From Bacillota bacterium (lineage in GTDB: Bacteria; Bacillota; Sulfobacillia; Sulfobacillales; Sulfobacillaceae), in assembly GCA_021799435.1 (NCBI GenBank), contig JAJZAN010000012.1, forward strand, positions 1 to 52,896: a DNA stretch of 52,896 nt, read 5' to 3'. Below the pieces are notes generated by a model that was given only the letters and a program-made list of their open reading frames with translations, did no database searches and was not told the DNA's origin. Each line of letters starts with the position of its first letter. The stretch's first letter is position 1. Shown piece by piece: positions 17,916-25,863 of the stretch. The position numbers were made by a program, and so were the translations under genes.

Positions 17916-18728
17916 ATGGGTCTGGATGATCCGGACGGGGACGGGGATGACCGTGACGTGGAGGTGGGCCGGGCGAGGGCCAGCCGCGGCCACGGACACA
18001 TGATTAACGCCGGGTTACCCAGCGAACTTCCGGAATGGACCCGGCGTTTGCCGGAGCGTCGCACGGATTTGTCGCACCTAGTGCGGAAGGGAGCGCCTCG
18101 GGGATCCCGCTGGCGCGTGGACTGGCCCAAGACCATACGGCGTTGGTCGCGGCGCGGCTATGCTGACGCCTCCCTGGTTTGGGAGCGTTCTCTTCGCGGA
18201 CCGTCGCCTATTGTGGTGCTGTGGGACGTATCAGGTTCCATGGCGTCTTATGCGGCTTGGTACTTTCCCTGGCTGTATCGGCTGGTGACGGCCGAGAGTG
18301 CGGTGCACGTATTCGCGTTTGGCACGGCATTAGCAGACCTGACCGATCGGTTTCGGAAGCCGTACCGAGAGGCCTTGCAAGCGCTCTATGAGGAGACCGA
18401 TTTGTGGGGCAGCGGCACGGCCATAGGAGACACATTTCAGGATTGGATTACGCGGTATGGCCGTCGTCTGTTGGGCCCGGCCACCACGGTGCTAGTCATC
18501 AGCGACGGATGGGACGCGGGTAATCCGGAAACTCTCCAAGACGCCATGCATCGCTTAGCCAGTCGCACCCGACGGATTGAATGGATTAATCCATTAATGG
18601 TCACGGAAGGATTCGAGCCGAAAACCCGAGCCTTGCGCATTGCCCGTCAATTCACGGACAATATGAGTGCGGGCGCGTCTCCAGAGGAACTGGTGCGCTT
18701 GAACTGGAGGCTGGGATTCGGCCGCTAG
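17916..18728 (+). CDS. coxE: CoxE-like VWA-domain protein, N-terminally short
   Basis: Partner of CoxD in maturation of CoxL-type hydroxylases. The VWA domain is complete: MIDAS DVSGSMASY (Asp104), the Thr in SGTAIGDTF, and the Asp in SDGWDAG. At 270 residues it is well below the usual 380-400. About 130 residues before the WRVDWPKTIRRW segment are missing and replaced by an acidic stretch (DDPDGDGDDRD). ATG 17916 has GAGGAGG 8 nt upstream. The preceding codons are open, in phase with coxD, back to the coxD TGA. Whether the short N-terminus reflects deletion or a natural subtype is not decidable here. The gap to coxM is 28 bp. Confidence 0.8.
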   Translation: MGLDDPDGDGDDRDVEVGRARASRGHGHMINAGLPSELPEWTRRLPERRTDLSHLVRKGAPRGSRWRVDWPKTIRRWSRRGYADASLVWERSLRGPSPIVVLWDVSGSMASYAAWYFPWLYRLVTAESAVHVFAFGTALADLTDRFRKPYREALQALYEETDLWGSGTAIGDTFQDWITRYGRRLLGPATTVLVISDGWDAGNPETLQDAMHRLASRTRRIEWINPLMVTEGFEPKTRALRIARQFTDNMSAGASPEELVRLNWRLGFGR

Positions 18729-18756
18729 CGGCAGATTGCTCAACAGGGGGGAAACC

Positions 18757-19566
18757 ATGAAACCAGCAGCATTCCAATATTTTCGTGCTTCCACTACGGA
18801 CGAAGCCCTTGATCGATTAGCACAACATCCTGGCAGCAAGGTGTTGGCGGGCGGTCAAAGTTTGGTGCCGTTGATGAACTTTCGTCTGAGCCGTCCTGAT
18901 GTCCTCATTGACATCAATGGCGTGGCGGATTTGGGTCGTTTGGCGATAGAGGATGGGGAACTTAGGATTGGTGCCTTGGTGAGGCACCGGCAGCTGGCGG
19001 AGAGTGGTGACGTGGCCGGGGCAGTCCCGGTCTTGCCTCTCGCCGCGAAACATATTGGCCACTGGGCTATCCGCAACCGCGGAACCATCGGGGGAAGCGT
19101 GGCTCATGCGGACCCGGCCAGTGAATTGCCGGCTGCGCTGGTGGCCCTGCAGGGAACCGTGGTGCTCCGATCGGCCCGCGGGGAGCGCCGTGTCGCCGCA
19201 GAGGAATTTTTTCAGGGGTTCTTCAATACCGACTTGGGCGAAGGGGAACTCATCGTCGAGGTGCGCATCCCGATTTCGAAGAGTCGTTTCGGGTTCAATG
19301 AAGTCGTCCGCCGACCGGGGGACTTTGCTTTGGTCGGGGCGTATGTGGAGCGTTCCGGACCCGGCGGGTCAGTCACCTGGTTTGGCCTGGGCGGGCGCCC
19401 GGAGCGGCTTTTAGTGGATGCTTGGCCACAGGATGCGGCCGGGCGGGGGACTTTGTTGGAGGAATTGGTTGAGGGGCTCCCATTGGACGTCAGCGAAGAT
19501 TACAAGCGCGCGATGGCGGTTACAGTTGCTGAGCGTGCATACCAGCAAGCGGAAGGGGAGAAGTAG
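18757..19566 (+). CDS. coxM: molybdenum hydroxylase FAD subunit (CoxM-like)
   Basis: Medium, flavin-binding subunit of an alpha-beta-gamma molybdenum hydroxylase, 269 residues. FAD contacts are AGGQSLVPLMNFR (about 34-46) and TIGGSVAHADPASE (about 111-124), the two signatures of the family. It passes electrons from the 2Fe-2S clusters to an acceptor such as quinone. ATG 18757 follows GGGGGGAAACC. It is 3 bp from coxS, in the order M-S-L usual for CO-dehydrogenase-like operons. Confidence 0.9.
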   Translation: MKPAAFQYFRASTTDEALDRLAQHPGSKVLAGGQSLVPLMNFRLSRPDVLIDINGVADLGRLAIEDGELRIGALVRHRQLAESGDVAGAVPVLPLAAKHIGHWAIRNRGTIGGSVAHADPASELPAALVALQGTVVLRSARGERRVAAEEFFQGFFNTDLGEGELIVEVRIPISKSRFGFNEVVRRPGDFALVGAYVERSGPGGSVTWFGLGGRPERLLVDAWPQDAAGRGTLLEELVEGLPLDVSEDYKRAMAVTVAERAYQQAEGEK

Positions 19567-19569
19567 ACC

Positions 19570-20052
19570 ATGGCCGATGAACGCGTTGAGGTGGTCTTGC
19601 GGGTAAACGGACGGGATCATCGTCTCGAGGTTTCGCCCCGGTGGACCCTGTCCGATGTGCTGCGCCATCAGGTGGGGTTGACCGGAACGCACGTGGGTTG
19701 CGAGCAGGGCGTGTGTGGAGCTTGTACGGTGCTCTTGGACGGTGAGCCCGTGCGGAGCTGCCTGATATTCGGCGTGCAGGCCGAAGGCCACAATGTCACG
19801 ACTGTCGAGGGCATCACTCCCGAGAGTGGGCTGTCGCCCTTGCAGGAGGCTTTTAGGAAACACCACGCCTTGCAGTGCGGGTACTGCACACCGGGTATGC
19901 TTCTCACGGCTCAAGCTTTGTTGGACCGCGAGCCGAATCCCAGTGAGGAGACCATTCGCGAGGCACTGACCGGCAACTTGTGTCGATGCACCGGGTATCA
20001 ATTTATCGTGGACGCGGTCATGGCTGCCCGTGGTCAAGGGAGGGGTGCCTAA
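19570..20052 (+). CDS. coxS: molybdenum hydroxylase 2Fe-2S subunit (CoxS-like)
   Basis: Small iron-sulfur subunit, 160 residues. The plant-ferredoxin-like cluster uses GCEQGVCGACTVLLDG (Cys-x4-Cys-x2-Cys and a later Cys near LIFG). The second, alpha-helical cluster uses CGYCTPGM and GNLCRCTGY. All eight ligands appear present. It relays electrons from the Mo-cytosine dinucleotide centre of CoxL to the flavin of CoxM. The TAA overlaps the ATG of coxL (TAATG), implying coupled, equimolar translation. Confidence 0.93.
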   Translation: MADERVEVVLRVNGRDHRLEVSPRWTLSDVLRHQVGLTGTHVGCEQGVCGACTVLLDGEPVRSCLIFGVQAEGHNVTTVEGITPESGLSPLQEAFRKHHALQCGYCTPGMLLTAQALLDREPNPSEETIREALTGNLCRCTGYQFIVDAVMAARGQGRGA

Positions 20053-22367
20053 TGGCAGAGGTATTGCGGCCGCAAATGATGGGAGCTCGGGTCTCGCGGG
20101 TGGAGGATCCCCGCCTCTTGAGCGGCCAAGCGCGCTTCCTGGATGATATCCAGGTTCCGGGCATGCTGGAGGTCGCTTTCGTACGGTCCCCGCATGCTGC
20201 TGCCAAAATTGTCGCCATCGACGCGGACGCTGCACGGCGGCTGCCTGGGGTCTACGCGGTGATAACACACCAAGAGTGTCCCATCGTGTTGTGGAACCAG
20301 GAATCGTACAAAGTAGGCCAACCGGCCTTGGCGGACGGTGACGTCGCCTACGTGGGTCAGCCGGTTGTGGCCGTCATTGCCGAAAATCGCTACATCGCCG
20401 AGGATGCAGCTGAACTGGTCCGAGTGGAATATCAGACTCTAACCCCAGTCTGGGATATGCGGGACGCCATCCACGAAAAGCCGCGCCGTGTTCATGAGCA
20501 GGCTGAAAACGTCTTCTTCCAGAAGAGCCGCCAAACACCGGGCTTTGACGAGGCTTTTGCGGCCGCTCCGCACCATCTCAAGGCGAGCTTTCGCACCAAC
20601 CGCCAAACGGCCGTGACCATGGAGCCACGAGGCACAGCGGCCATGCTGGATGCCGCCAGCGGCCGGTTGACCGTGTATGCGTCAACCCAGTCCCCACACC
20701 GCATGCGGGAGGACATTTGCACCTTGCTAGACATCCCGGAGCATCTTGTTCGGGTGATTGTCCCGGAGGTGGGCGGCGGTTTTGGCATGAAGGCGACGTG
20801 CTATCCCGAGGACGTCGTGGTGGCGCATGCCGCGGTGAAGTACCGAAAGCCGGTCAAGTGGATTTCTGATCGGTTGGAGTCGTTAGAGAGCGACGTGCAT
20901 GCGCGCGATGACATTCATGACGTGGAAGTGGCATTCGACGACGACGGCAAGATTATTGCCATTAAGGATCATCTGATGGCGGACGGCGGCGCCTATCCCG
21001 CATATCCCTGGTCGGGAGCGGAGGGCGAAACCGGATTGGCAGCTCGCGTGTTGACCGGGCCGTATGACATTCCGTACTTGGCCACGGAGATTGACTGCAC
21101 ATACTCCAACAAGACTCCGCTGGGCGCCTATCGGGGCGTGTGGGGTCCGATCGCGTCGTTTATCCAAGAAGGGCTGGTCGATCGAGTGGCCCGTCATCTG
21201 AAGCTGGATCCGGCGGACGTGCGACGCCGCAATATGATCCGTAAGGAGCAGTTCCCGTACCGGAACGCCGCGCGCATGATTTATGATGAGGGCTCTTATT
21301 TGGAGAGCATGGAAGAGGCGCTCAAACTCATCGGCTATGAGGACTTCCGCCATCGGCAGGCCCAACTCCGCCAACAGGGCCGCTATGTTGGGGTGGGAAT
21401 TTCGGTATTTGTGGAGCCGACCGCCATGGCGTCCTCGGAGGCGGGTGAGGTGGGGTATGAGTCCTGCACCATCCGCATCGAGCCATCGGGGCGCGTGACG
21501 GCTGCATTGGGTTTAGGTCCCTCCGGTCAGGGACATGAGACAACAATGGCGCAGATACTATCTGACCAATTGGGAGTGCCCCTTGAGGATATCGTGGTGT
21601 TGCACGGCGATACGGACAGCGCGCCCTATGGAGGCGGAACGGGTGGAAGCCGGTCGGGCCCGATTGGGGGCGGTGCAGCGCTGGTCGCGGGACGGCAGAT
21701 GCGAGAGAAACTCATAAAGTACGCCGCCCATCTATTGGAGGCTAGTGAAGACGATATTGAGTTGGGGGACGGCAAGGCGTGGGTAACCGGGGTTCCGGAC
21801 CGATCGCTGACGATTCGCACCATTGCTCAGACCGCCTACCTGGACGTGAGCAAGATTCCGGAGGGGATGCCCATCGGCTTAGAAGTCACCGGGCGCTATC
21901 TGCCGAAGCGGCCCGTGACGTTCTCCAACGGCACTCATATTGCCGAGGTGGAAGTTGATGTGCACACCGGTGTGGTGAAGGTCACCCGGTATGCGGTGGC
22001 CAATGACTGCGGCCGCGTCATCAACCCGACTATTGTGGAAGGCCAAATCCACGGCGGGGTCGCCCAGGGTATTGGCGCGGCCGTGCTGGAGGCCCTGCGC
22101 TACGATGAGGATGGCCAGTTGGTCACCACGTCGCTGTTGGACTACCTTCTGCCAGAAAGCACGGATGTACCCAGAATCCAGGTGCAGCACATTGAAACGC
22201 CCTCCGACGGTGAAGGCGGGATCAAGGGGATGGCTGAAGGATCGCTCATCGCGGCGCCGGCCGCGGTGGCCTGTGCCATCTCAGATGCATTGGCACCGTT
22301 CGGTGGAATGGTCGACACTCTGCCCGTCACGCCAGAGATGGTATTAAAGATGGTCCAGAACAGCTGA
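20052..22367 (+). CDS. molybdenum hydroxylase large subunit, CoxL-like, unknown substrate
   Basis: Mo-MCD-binding catalytic subunit of 771 residues. Conserved GGGFGMK (241-247) and the terminal KGMAEGS (Glu729, the base) mark the xanthine-dehydrogenase/CoxL family. The active-site loop reads AYRGVWGP (359-366). Form I CO dehydrogenases have AYXCSFR, with the Cys that binds copper; form II have AYRGAGR. This protein has neither, so CO oxidation is unlikely. It more probably hydroxylates an N-heterocycle, aldehyde or purine-like compound. The ATG overlaps the coxS stop. The upstream amidohydrolase and SDR-fold genes may act on the product. A strong terminator follows at 22381-22420. Confidence 0.85.
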   Translation: MAEVLRPQMMGARVSRVEDPRLLSGQARFLDDIQVPGMLEVAFVRSPHAAAKIVAIDADAARRLPGVYAVITHQECPIVLWNQESYKVGQPALADGDVAYVGQPVVAVIAENRYIAEDAAELVRVEYQTLTPVWDMRDAIHEKPRRVHEQAENVFFQKSRQTPGFDEAFAAAPHHLKASFRTNRQTAVTMEPRGTAAMLDAASGRLTVYASTQSPHRMREDICTLLDIPEHLVRVIVPEVGGGFGMKATCYPEDVVVAHAAVKYRKPVKWISDRLESLESDVHARDDIHDVEVAFDDDGKIIAIKDHLMADGGAYPAYPWSGAEGETGLAARVLTGPYDIPYLATEIDCTYSNKTPLGAYRGVWGPIASFIQEGLVDRVARHLKLDPADVRRRNMIRKEQFPYRNAARMIYDEGSYLESMEEALKLIGYEDFRHRQAQLRQQGRYVGVGISVFVEPTAMASSEAGEVGYESCTIRIEPSGRVTAALGLGPSGQGHETTMAQILSDQLGVPLEDIVVLHGDTDSAPYGGGTGGSRSGPIGGGAALVAGRQMREKLIKYAAHLLEASEDDIELGDGKAWVTGVPDRSLTIRTIAQTAYLDVSKIPEGMPIGLEVTGRYLPKRPVTFSNGTHIAEVEVDVHTGVVKVTRYAVANDCGRVINPTIVEGQIHGGVAQGIGAAVLEALRYDEDGQLVTTSLLDYLLPESTDVPRIQVQHIETPSDGEGGIKGMAEGSLIAAPAAVACAISDALAPFGGMVDTLPVTPEMVLKMVQNS

Positions 22368-22380
22368 CGTTCCGGCCGTC

Positions 22381-22420
22381 GAGGACCCTCACCGCCTAGC
22401 GCGGTCGAGGGTCCTTTTTT
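22381..22420 (+). terminator. rho-independent terminator after coxL
   Basis: The stem GGACCCTC (22383-22390) pairs with GAGGGTCC (22407-22414) and is followed by TTTTTT (22415-22420). The right arm lies inside the last codons of the opposite ftr1 gene, which ends at 22396. Confidence 0.85.
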
Positions 22421-23214
22421 GCCGGACTGAGGTAAAAGAGCAGGGTCAGGAGCAAAAACAGAGCGTAGAGCGCCATTTGCAGGACACTGGGGGAGGAGGC
22501 ATACCCGAAGAAAGTGTGCAAGACATCGCCTCCGGCCGATTGTTCGCTCAGAAAGCGCCCTGTGTGCCAGAGAACCGGGTGCGCCCACGGCAGCCAGCCA
22601 ATGCTTTGAAAGTTTTCGATGGCATCAGCCAACAGAGCGGCACCAAAGATAAGCAGCAGGACTCCGAACACGTTGAAGAAGGTTCCCAGAGCGATGCGGC
22701 GACCCAGACGATAGATCCAATCGCTGATGCCCAGCCCGATGGCCAGGCCAATGGCCGCTCCGATCACGAGAGAGACAATGCCGGTCTGGAATGCAACGGC
22801 GAGCATGAACACGACCGTCTCTAATCCTTCGCGTCCTACCGTAATGCCTGTCAAGGTGACCAAACCCACACGCGACCGGCGCTCCAAGGCAAGGTCGATA
22901 TTGTGTTCCAGATGTTTTTTGAGGCCGCGGCTTTGGCTCTTCATCCAAAAGCTCATCGAGGTCAAAATAACCGCGGCTAGGACATAGGTGGACCCTTCCA
23001 AGATGGTTTGCAATCGGGTTCCCGCATATTGGTGAACCGTGGCGAAAATGACAATGCCGACCAGCAAATCCACGATCAGAGCGAGAATCACGCCGGCCCA
23101 AATTTGTCGGCGCATTCGGTGTTGGCCGATTTTCTCCAAGTAACTAAGCAATATGGCAACAATCATGCTGCCCTCGAGTGATTCTCGGGCGAAGATGACA
23201 AGCGTCGGCAACAC
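22396..23214 (-). CDS. FTR1/EfeU-family iron permease
   Basis: Integral membrane iron importer of 272 residues, about seven helices, usual family length. Both REXXE iron-binding motifs are present: RESLE (10-14) in helix 1 and REGLE (128-132) in helix 4. The start is GTG 23212-23214 with AAAGGAAG upstream. Two Fur-like boxes and a -35/-10 pair lie in the divergent region upstream, so iron repression is likely. No EfeO or EfeB partner is adjacent. Its 3' end overlaps the coxL terminator. Confidence 0.88.
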   Translation of the reverse strand: MLPTLVIFARESLEGSMIVAILLSYLEKIGQHRMRRQIWAGVILALIVDLLVGIVIFATVHQYAGTRLQTILEGSTYVLAAVILTSMSFWMKSQSRGLKKHLEHNIDLALERRSRVGLVTLTGITVGREGLETVVFMLAVAFQTGIVSLVIGAAIGLAIGLGISDWIYRLGRRIALGTFFNVFGVLLLIFGAALLADAIENFQSIGWLPWAHPVLWHTGRFLSEQSAGGDVLHTFFGYASSPSVLQMALYALFLLLTLLFYLSPAKKDPRPR

Positions 23215-23239
23215 TCCGAAGGCACTTCCTTTCGGAAAC

Positions 23240-23260
23240 CAAGAATGAGAATCAATATCA
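23240..23260. promoter_or_regulatory. Fur-like box, copy 1
   Basis: Contains TGAGAATCAATATCA (core at 23246-23260), which matches the 7-1-7 Fur consensus TGATAATnATTATCA at all but two positions. It lies just downstream of the predicted ftr1 -10 hexamer, where binding would block transcription. An identical 21-bp copy lies 67 bp away. Confidence 0.75.
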
Positions 23261-23261
23261 T

Positions 23262-23290
23262 ATTATGCTAACCTGTCGTAGCATACCCAA
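23262..23290 (-). promoter_or_regulatory. candidate ftr1 promoter
   Basis: On the minus strand: -35 TTGGGT (23285-23290), 17-bp spacer, -10 CATAAT (23262-23267). It is flanked on both sides by the Fur-like boxes. A second option is TTGACT-18-TATGCT slightly upstream, whose -35 abuts box 2. Confidence 0.45.
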
Positions 23291-23306
23291 CTTCTAGGCG
23301 CTGAGT

Positions 23307-23327
23307 CAAGAATGAGAATCAATATCA
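23307..23327. promoter_or_regulatory. Fur-like box, copy 2
   Basis: Exact 21-bp repeat of the box at 23240-23260, same orientation, same TGAGAATCAATATCA core. It lies 60 bp before the S9 peptidase start and just upstream of the ftr1 promoter region, so it could serve either gene. Confidence 0.75.
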
Positions 23328-23386
23328 AGAGATGACATTGGGTTCGTGATAGCATGGACACAACACCAGGAAACAGGGGGATGTAG

Positions 23387-25360
23387 ATGAAGCCGGAGGA
23401 AATATTTGAAATTGTCACATGGGGACAACTGGCGCCGGACCCACTTGGACGGCGACTTTATTTCGTGGAGCAAAAGCCCGACAAGAAAACCAATCGCATG
23501 CGCCAGCGACTGATGGCGATGGACTGGGAGAGCATGGCGGTGCGGCCGGTGACCACCCAAACGCAAGACTTTCGCCCGGTCGTGTCGCCGGACGGGAACT
23601 GGCTGGCCTTCCTGTCGAGGCGGTCGGGATCGACGCAGTTGTGGCGGATGCGTCTCGACGGAGGCGAGCCCGAGCAGGTGTCATTTATTCAAGGAGGAGT
23701 CAAGGATTTCAGCTGGGCTCCTGATCTTAGCGGATGGGTGGTGGTGGCCCACATTGAGCATGGCCTTCTGGAGCGTGAGCACCATGTTGCCGAACCGGCG
23801 CCGGATGCGCCCGACAGCGAGTGGGACCGCTATTACAATCGGGATGTCAAACATATTACGCATCAGTGGTATAAGTTGGACGGCGCCGGGTTCTTTGACG
23901 AAGGGCGTGACCAATTGGTGTGGGTGTCGGCAGACGGCCACATGGATCTCTTGACAAGCGGTTTTCATAATTATGCGGAACCGCGCTTCTCACCAGCGGG
24001 AGGGGCGTTGTATGCACTCCGCCGGGACTATGATCCGGAGGGTGACCGTCCCTCTGACATCTTCGTAGACCGCTGGGAATGGCCGGGGCGGGAGAAAACC
24101 ACGCTGGAATTGCCCCGATGGGCCATCGGAGGTTTGGCCGTATCCTCGGATGGGACATCTATAGCTTTTCTGGCCAGTCAGCCAGACCAGGACCACGGTT
24201 ACGGGCTAACCAGCCTGTATCGGTGGGATGCAGCCAGTGGACGGCTGGTTGACTTGTCGAGCGCATCGGACCAATGGGTCAGTGATGAGTGCGGTACGGA
24301 TGTGCCGGCACCCAGCAGTGCGGGGCCTCGTTTTGACGGTGAGCGGATATGGGCCCTGCTCTCGGATCAGGGGCGCGTGATGGCGGCAGCCTTTCAAGAC
24401 GGACAGGTGGAGCGGTTTCAGGATCAACCGCGGGCAGTCTATGATTTTGCGCCGACCGCATCGGGCATGGCGTTAGCTCTGGCGGATCCGGTTCATCCGT
24501 CGGGTATTGCGCTGGTCGGACCGGACGGGACAGAGCGCGTTGTGTGGGCTCCTACGCCGTGGGATGGACAAGAGGACGGCCCGGTGGCGCCGCAGGAATT
24601 TTGGGCGACCGAGGGGGATGGAACCCGTGTACAGACCTGGTGCCTCCGACCGCAGAGCGGCACCAGTCATCCGGTCATACTGGAAATCCACGGAGGGCCC
24701 ATGGCCATGTACGGGTACCGGTACTTTCACGAGTTTCAATGTTTGACCGCGGCCGGGTATGCTGTCGTCTATACCAATCCGCGGGGGTCCACGGGCTATG
24801 GCAAAGCGTTTTGTGCCGCGATTAAGGGTCAGTGGGGGGACAAGGACTATCGGGATGTCATGGCGGGGCTGGAACAGGCTCTGGAGCGTTGGCCGGAGTT
24901 GGACCGGAATCGTCTCGGGGTTGCGGGAGGCAGCTACGGGGGGTTTATGGTCAACTGGATCATTGGGCACGACCAGCGGTTTTCGGCAGCTGTCACGATG
25001 CGGTCGGTGGTGAATCGTTTTAGCGCCATGGGGTCGAGCGACATGGGCTGGCTTCGGGTTCCTCAGTACGGTACCAAGCCGTGGTGGGAAGACCCCGCGC
25101 CGTATTGGCAGCAATCGCCGTTGAAGTATGTCTCGAACGTGCACACGCCACTCTTAATCGAGCATCAGGAAAAGGATTTCCGCTTGCCTATTGAGCAGGG
25201 AGAACAGTTGTACAGCGCGCTCAAATATTTGGGCCGCACCGTCGAGATGCTGCTGTATCCTGACGAGTCGCATGGCATGAGCCGCGGCGGCAAACCCTGG
25301 CATCGGGTGTATCGCCTGCGGAGCATTCAGGGCTGGTTCGACCGATTCTTGAAGGCTTAG
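23387..25360 (+). CDS. S9 family serine peptidase (acylaminoacyl-peptidase-like)
   Basis: Cytoplasmic prolyl-oligopeptidase-family peptidase, 657 residues. An N-terminal beta-propeller (for example VVSPDGNWLAFLSRRSG near 65) gates a C-terminal alpha/beta-hydrolase domain. The triad is Ser516 in GGSYGG, Asp597 in EKDFRLP and His629 in ESHGMSRGG. Oxyanion segment EIHGGPMAMYG is also present. The length and the RSG pattern fit acylaminoacyl peptidase rather than true POP. GGGGG lies 8 nt before ATG 23387. The proximity of a Fur-like box suggests iron control, an unusual pairing for this family; it may simply share the intergenic region with ftr1. A bidirectional terminator follows. Confidence 0.88.
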   Translation: MKPEEIFEIVTWGQLAPDPLGRRLYFVEQKPDKKTNRMRQRLMAMDWESMAVRPVTTQTQDFRPVVSPDGNWLAFLSRRSGSTQLWRMRLDGGEPEQVSFIQGGVKDFSWAPDLSGWVVVAHIEHGLLEREHHVAEPAPDAPDSEWDRYYNRDVKHITHQWYKLDGAGFFDEGRDQLVWVSADGHMDLLTSGFHNYAEPRFSPAGGALYALRRDYDPEGDRPSDIFVDRWEWPGREKTTLELPRWAIGGLAVSSDGTSIAFLASQPDQDHGYGLTSLYRWDAASGRLVDLSSASDQWVSDECGTDVPAPSSAGPRFDGERIWALLSDQGRVMAAAFQDGQVERFQDQPRAVYDFAPTASGMALALADPVHPSGIALVGPDGTERVVWAPTPWDGQEDGPVAPQEFWATEGDGTRVQTWCLRPQSGTSHPVILEIHGGPMAMYGYRYFHEFQCLTAAGYAVVYTNPRGSTGYGKAFCAAIKGQWGDKDYRDVMAGLEQALERWPELDRNRLGVAGGSYGGFMVNWIIGHDQRFSAAVTMRSVVNRFSAMGSSDMGWLRVPQYGTKPWWEDPAPYWQQSPLKYVSNVHTPLLIEHQEKDFRLPIEQGEQLYSALKYLGRTVEMLLYPDESHGMSRGGKPWHRVYRLRSIQGWFDRFLKA

Positions 25361-25375
25361 TGGCTTACGAAATGC

Positions 25376-25407
25376 GAAGGACCTCCGCCGGCGGGCAGAG
25401 GTCCTTC
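25376..25407. terminator. bidirectional terminator between S9 peptidase and ppi genes
   Basis: GAAGGACCTC (25376-25385) pairs with GAGGTCCTTC (25398-25407) around a GC-rich loop. It separates two convergent genes. T-runs are short on both sides. Confidence 0.65.
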
Positions 25408-25419
25408 CGTCAATCCTGG

Positions 25420-25845
25420 CTACTCGTGAATTTCAACCTTGGTCATGTGGTCGCCAGGGCGGATGGCATCTAAGACATCGAATCCATCCACCAACTGCCC
25501 GAACACCGTGTGGACGCCGTCCAAATGGGCCTGGGGGCTGTGGCAGATGAAGAACTGGCTGCCGCCCGTGTCCCTTCCGGCATGCGCCATGGACAGTGTG
25601 CCGCGGATATGTTTGTGCGGGTTGTTGTCCGTCTCGCACTTAATGGTGTAGCCGGGCCCGCCCGTTCCGTCCCCTTTGGGGCACCCGCCCTGAATGACGA
25701 AGTTGGGGATGACGCGGTGAAAGGTGAGCCCGTCGTAGAACCCGGAGTTGGCGAGCTTGGCAAAGTTGGCCACAGTTCCAGGGGCCTCATTAGGATACAG
25801 GTCCAGCACCATCTGGCCCTTGTCGGTGTTAATGACTGCTTGCAT
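25420..25845 (-). CDS. ppiB: cyclophilin-type peptidyl-prolyl cis-trans isomerase
   Basis: Cytoplasmic prolyl isomerase of 141 residues, the compact bacterial cyclophilin size. Active-site blocks are [13 protein letters not shown] (catalytic Arg), [16 protein letters not shown], and [15 protein letters not shown]. The start is ATG 25845 with AAAGGAG 8 nt upstream. It lies 18 bp after lipL on the same strand, so both may share a transcript. Confidence 0.93.
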   Translation of the reverse strand: MQAVINTDKGQMVLDLYPNEAPGTVANFAKLANSGFYDGLTFHRVIPNFVIQGGCPKGDGTGGPGYTIKCETDNNPHKHIRGTLSMAHAGRDTGGSQFFICHSPQAHLDGVHTVFGQLVDGFDVLDAIRPGDHMTKVEIHE

Positions 25846-25863
25846 CGTATCGCTCCTTTACAA

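Noticed and set aside
20052-22367. Calling the operon an aerobic CO dehydrogenase
   Set aside because: The diagnostic active-site loop is AYRGVWGP; the Cys-bearing AYXCSFR of form I and the AYRGAGR of form II are both absent.
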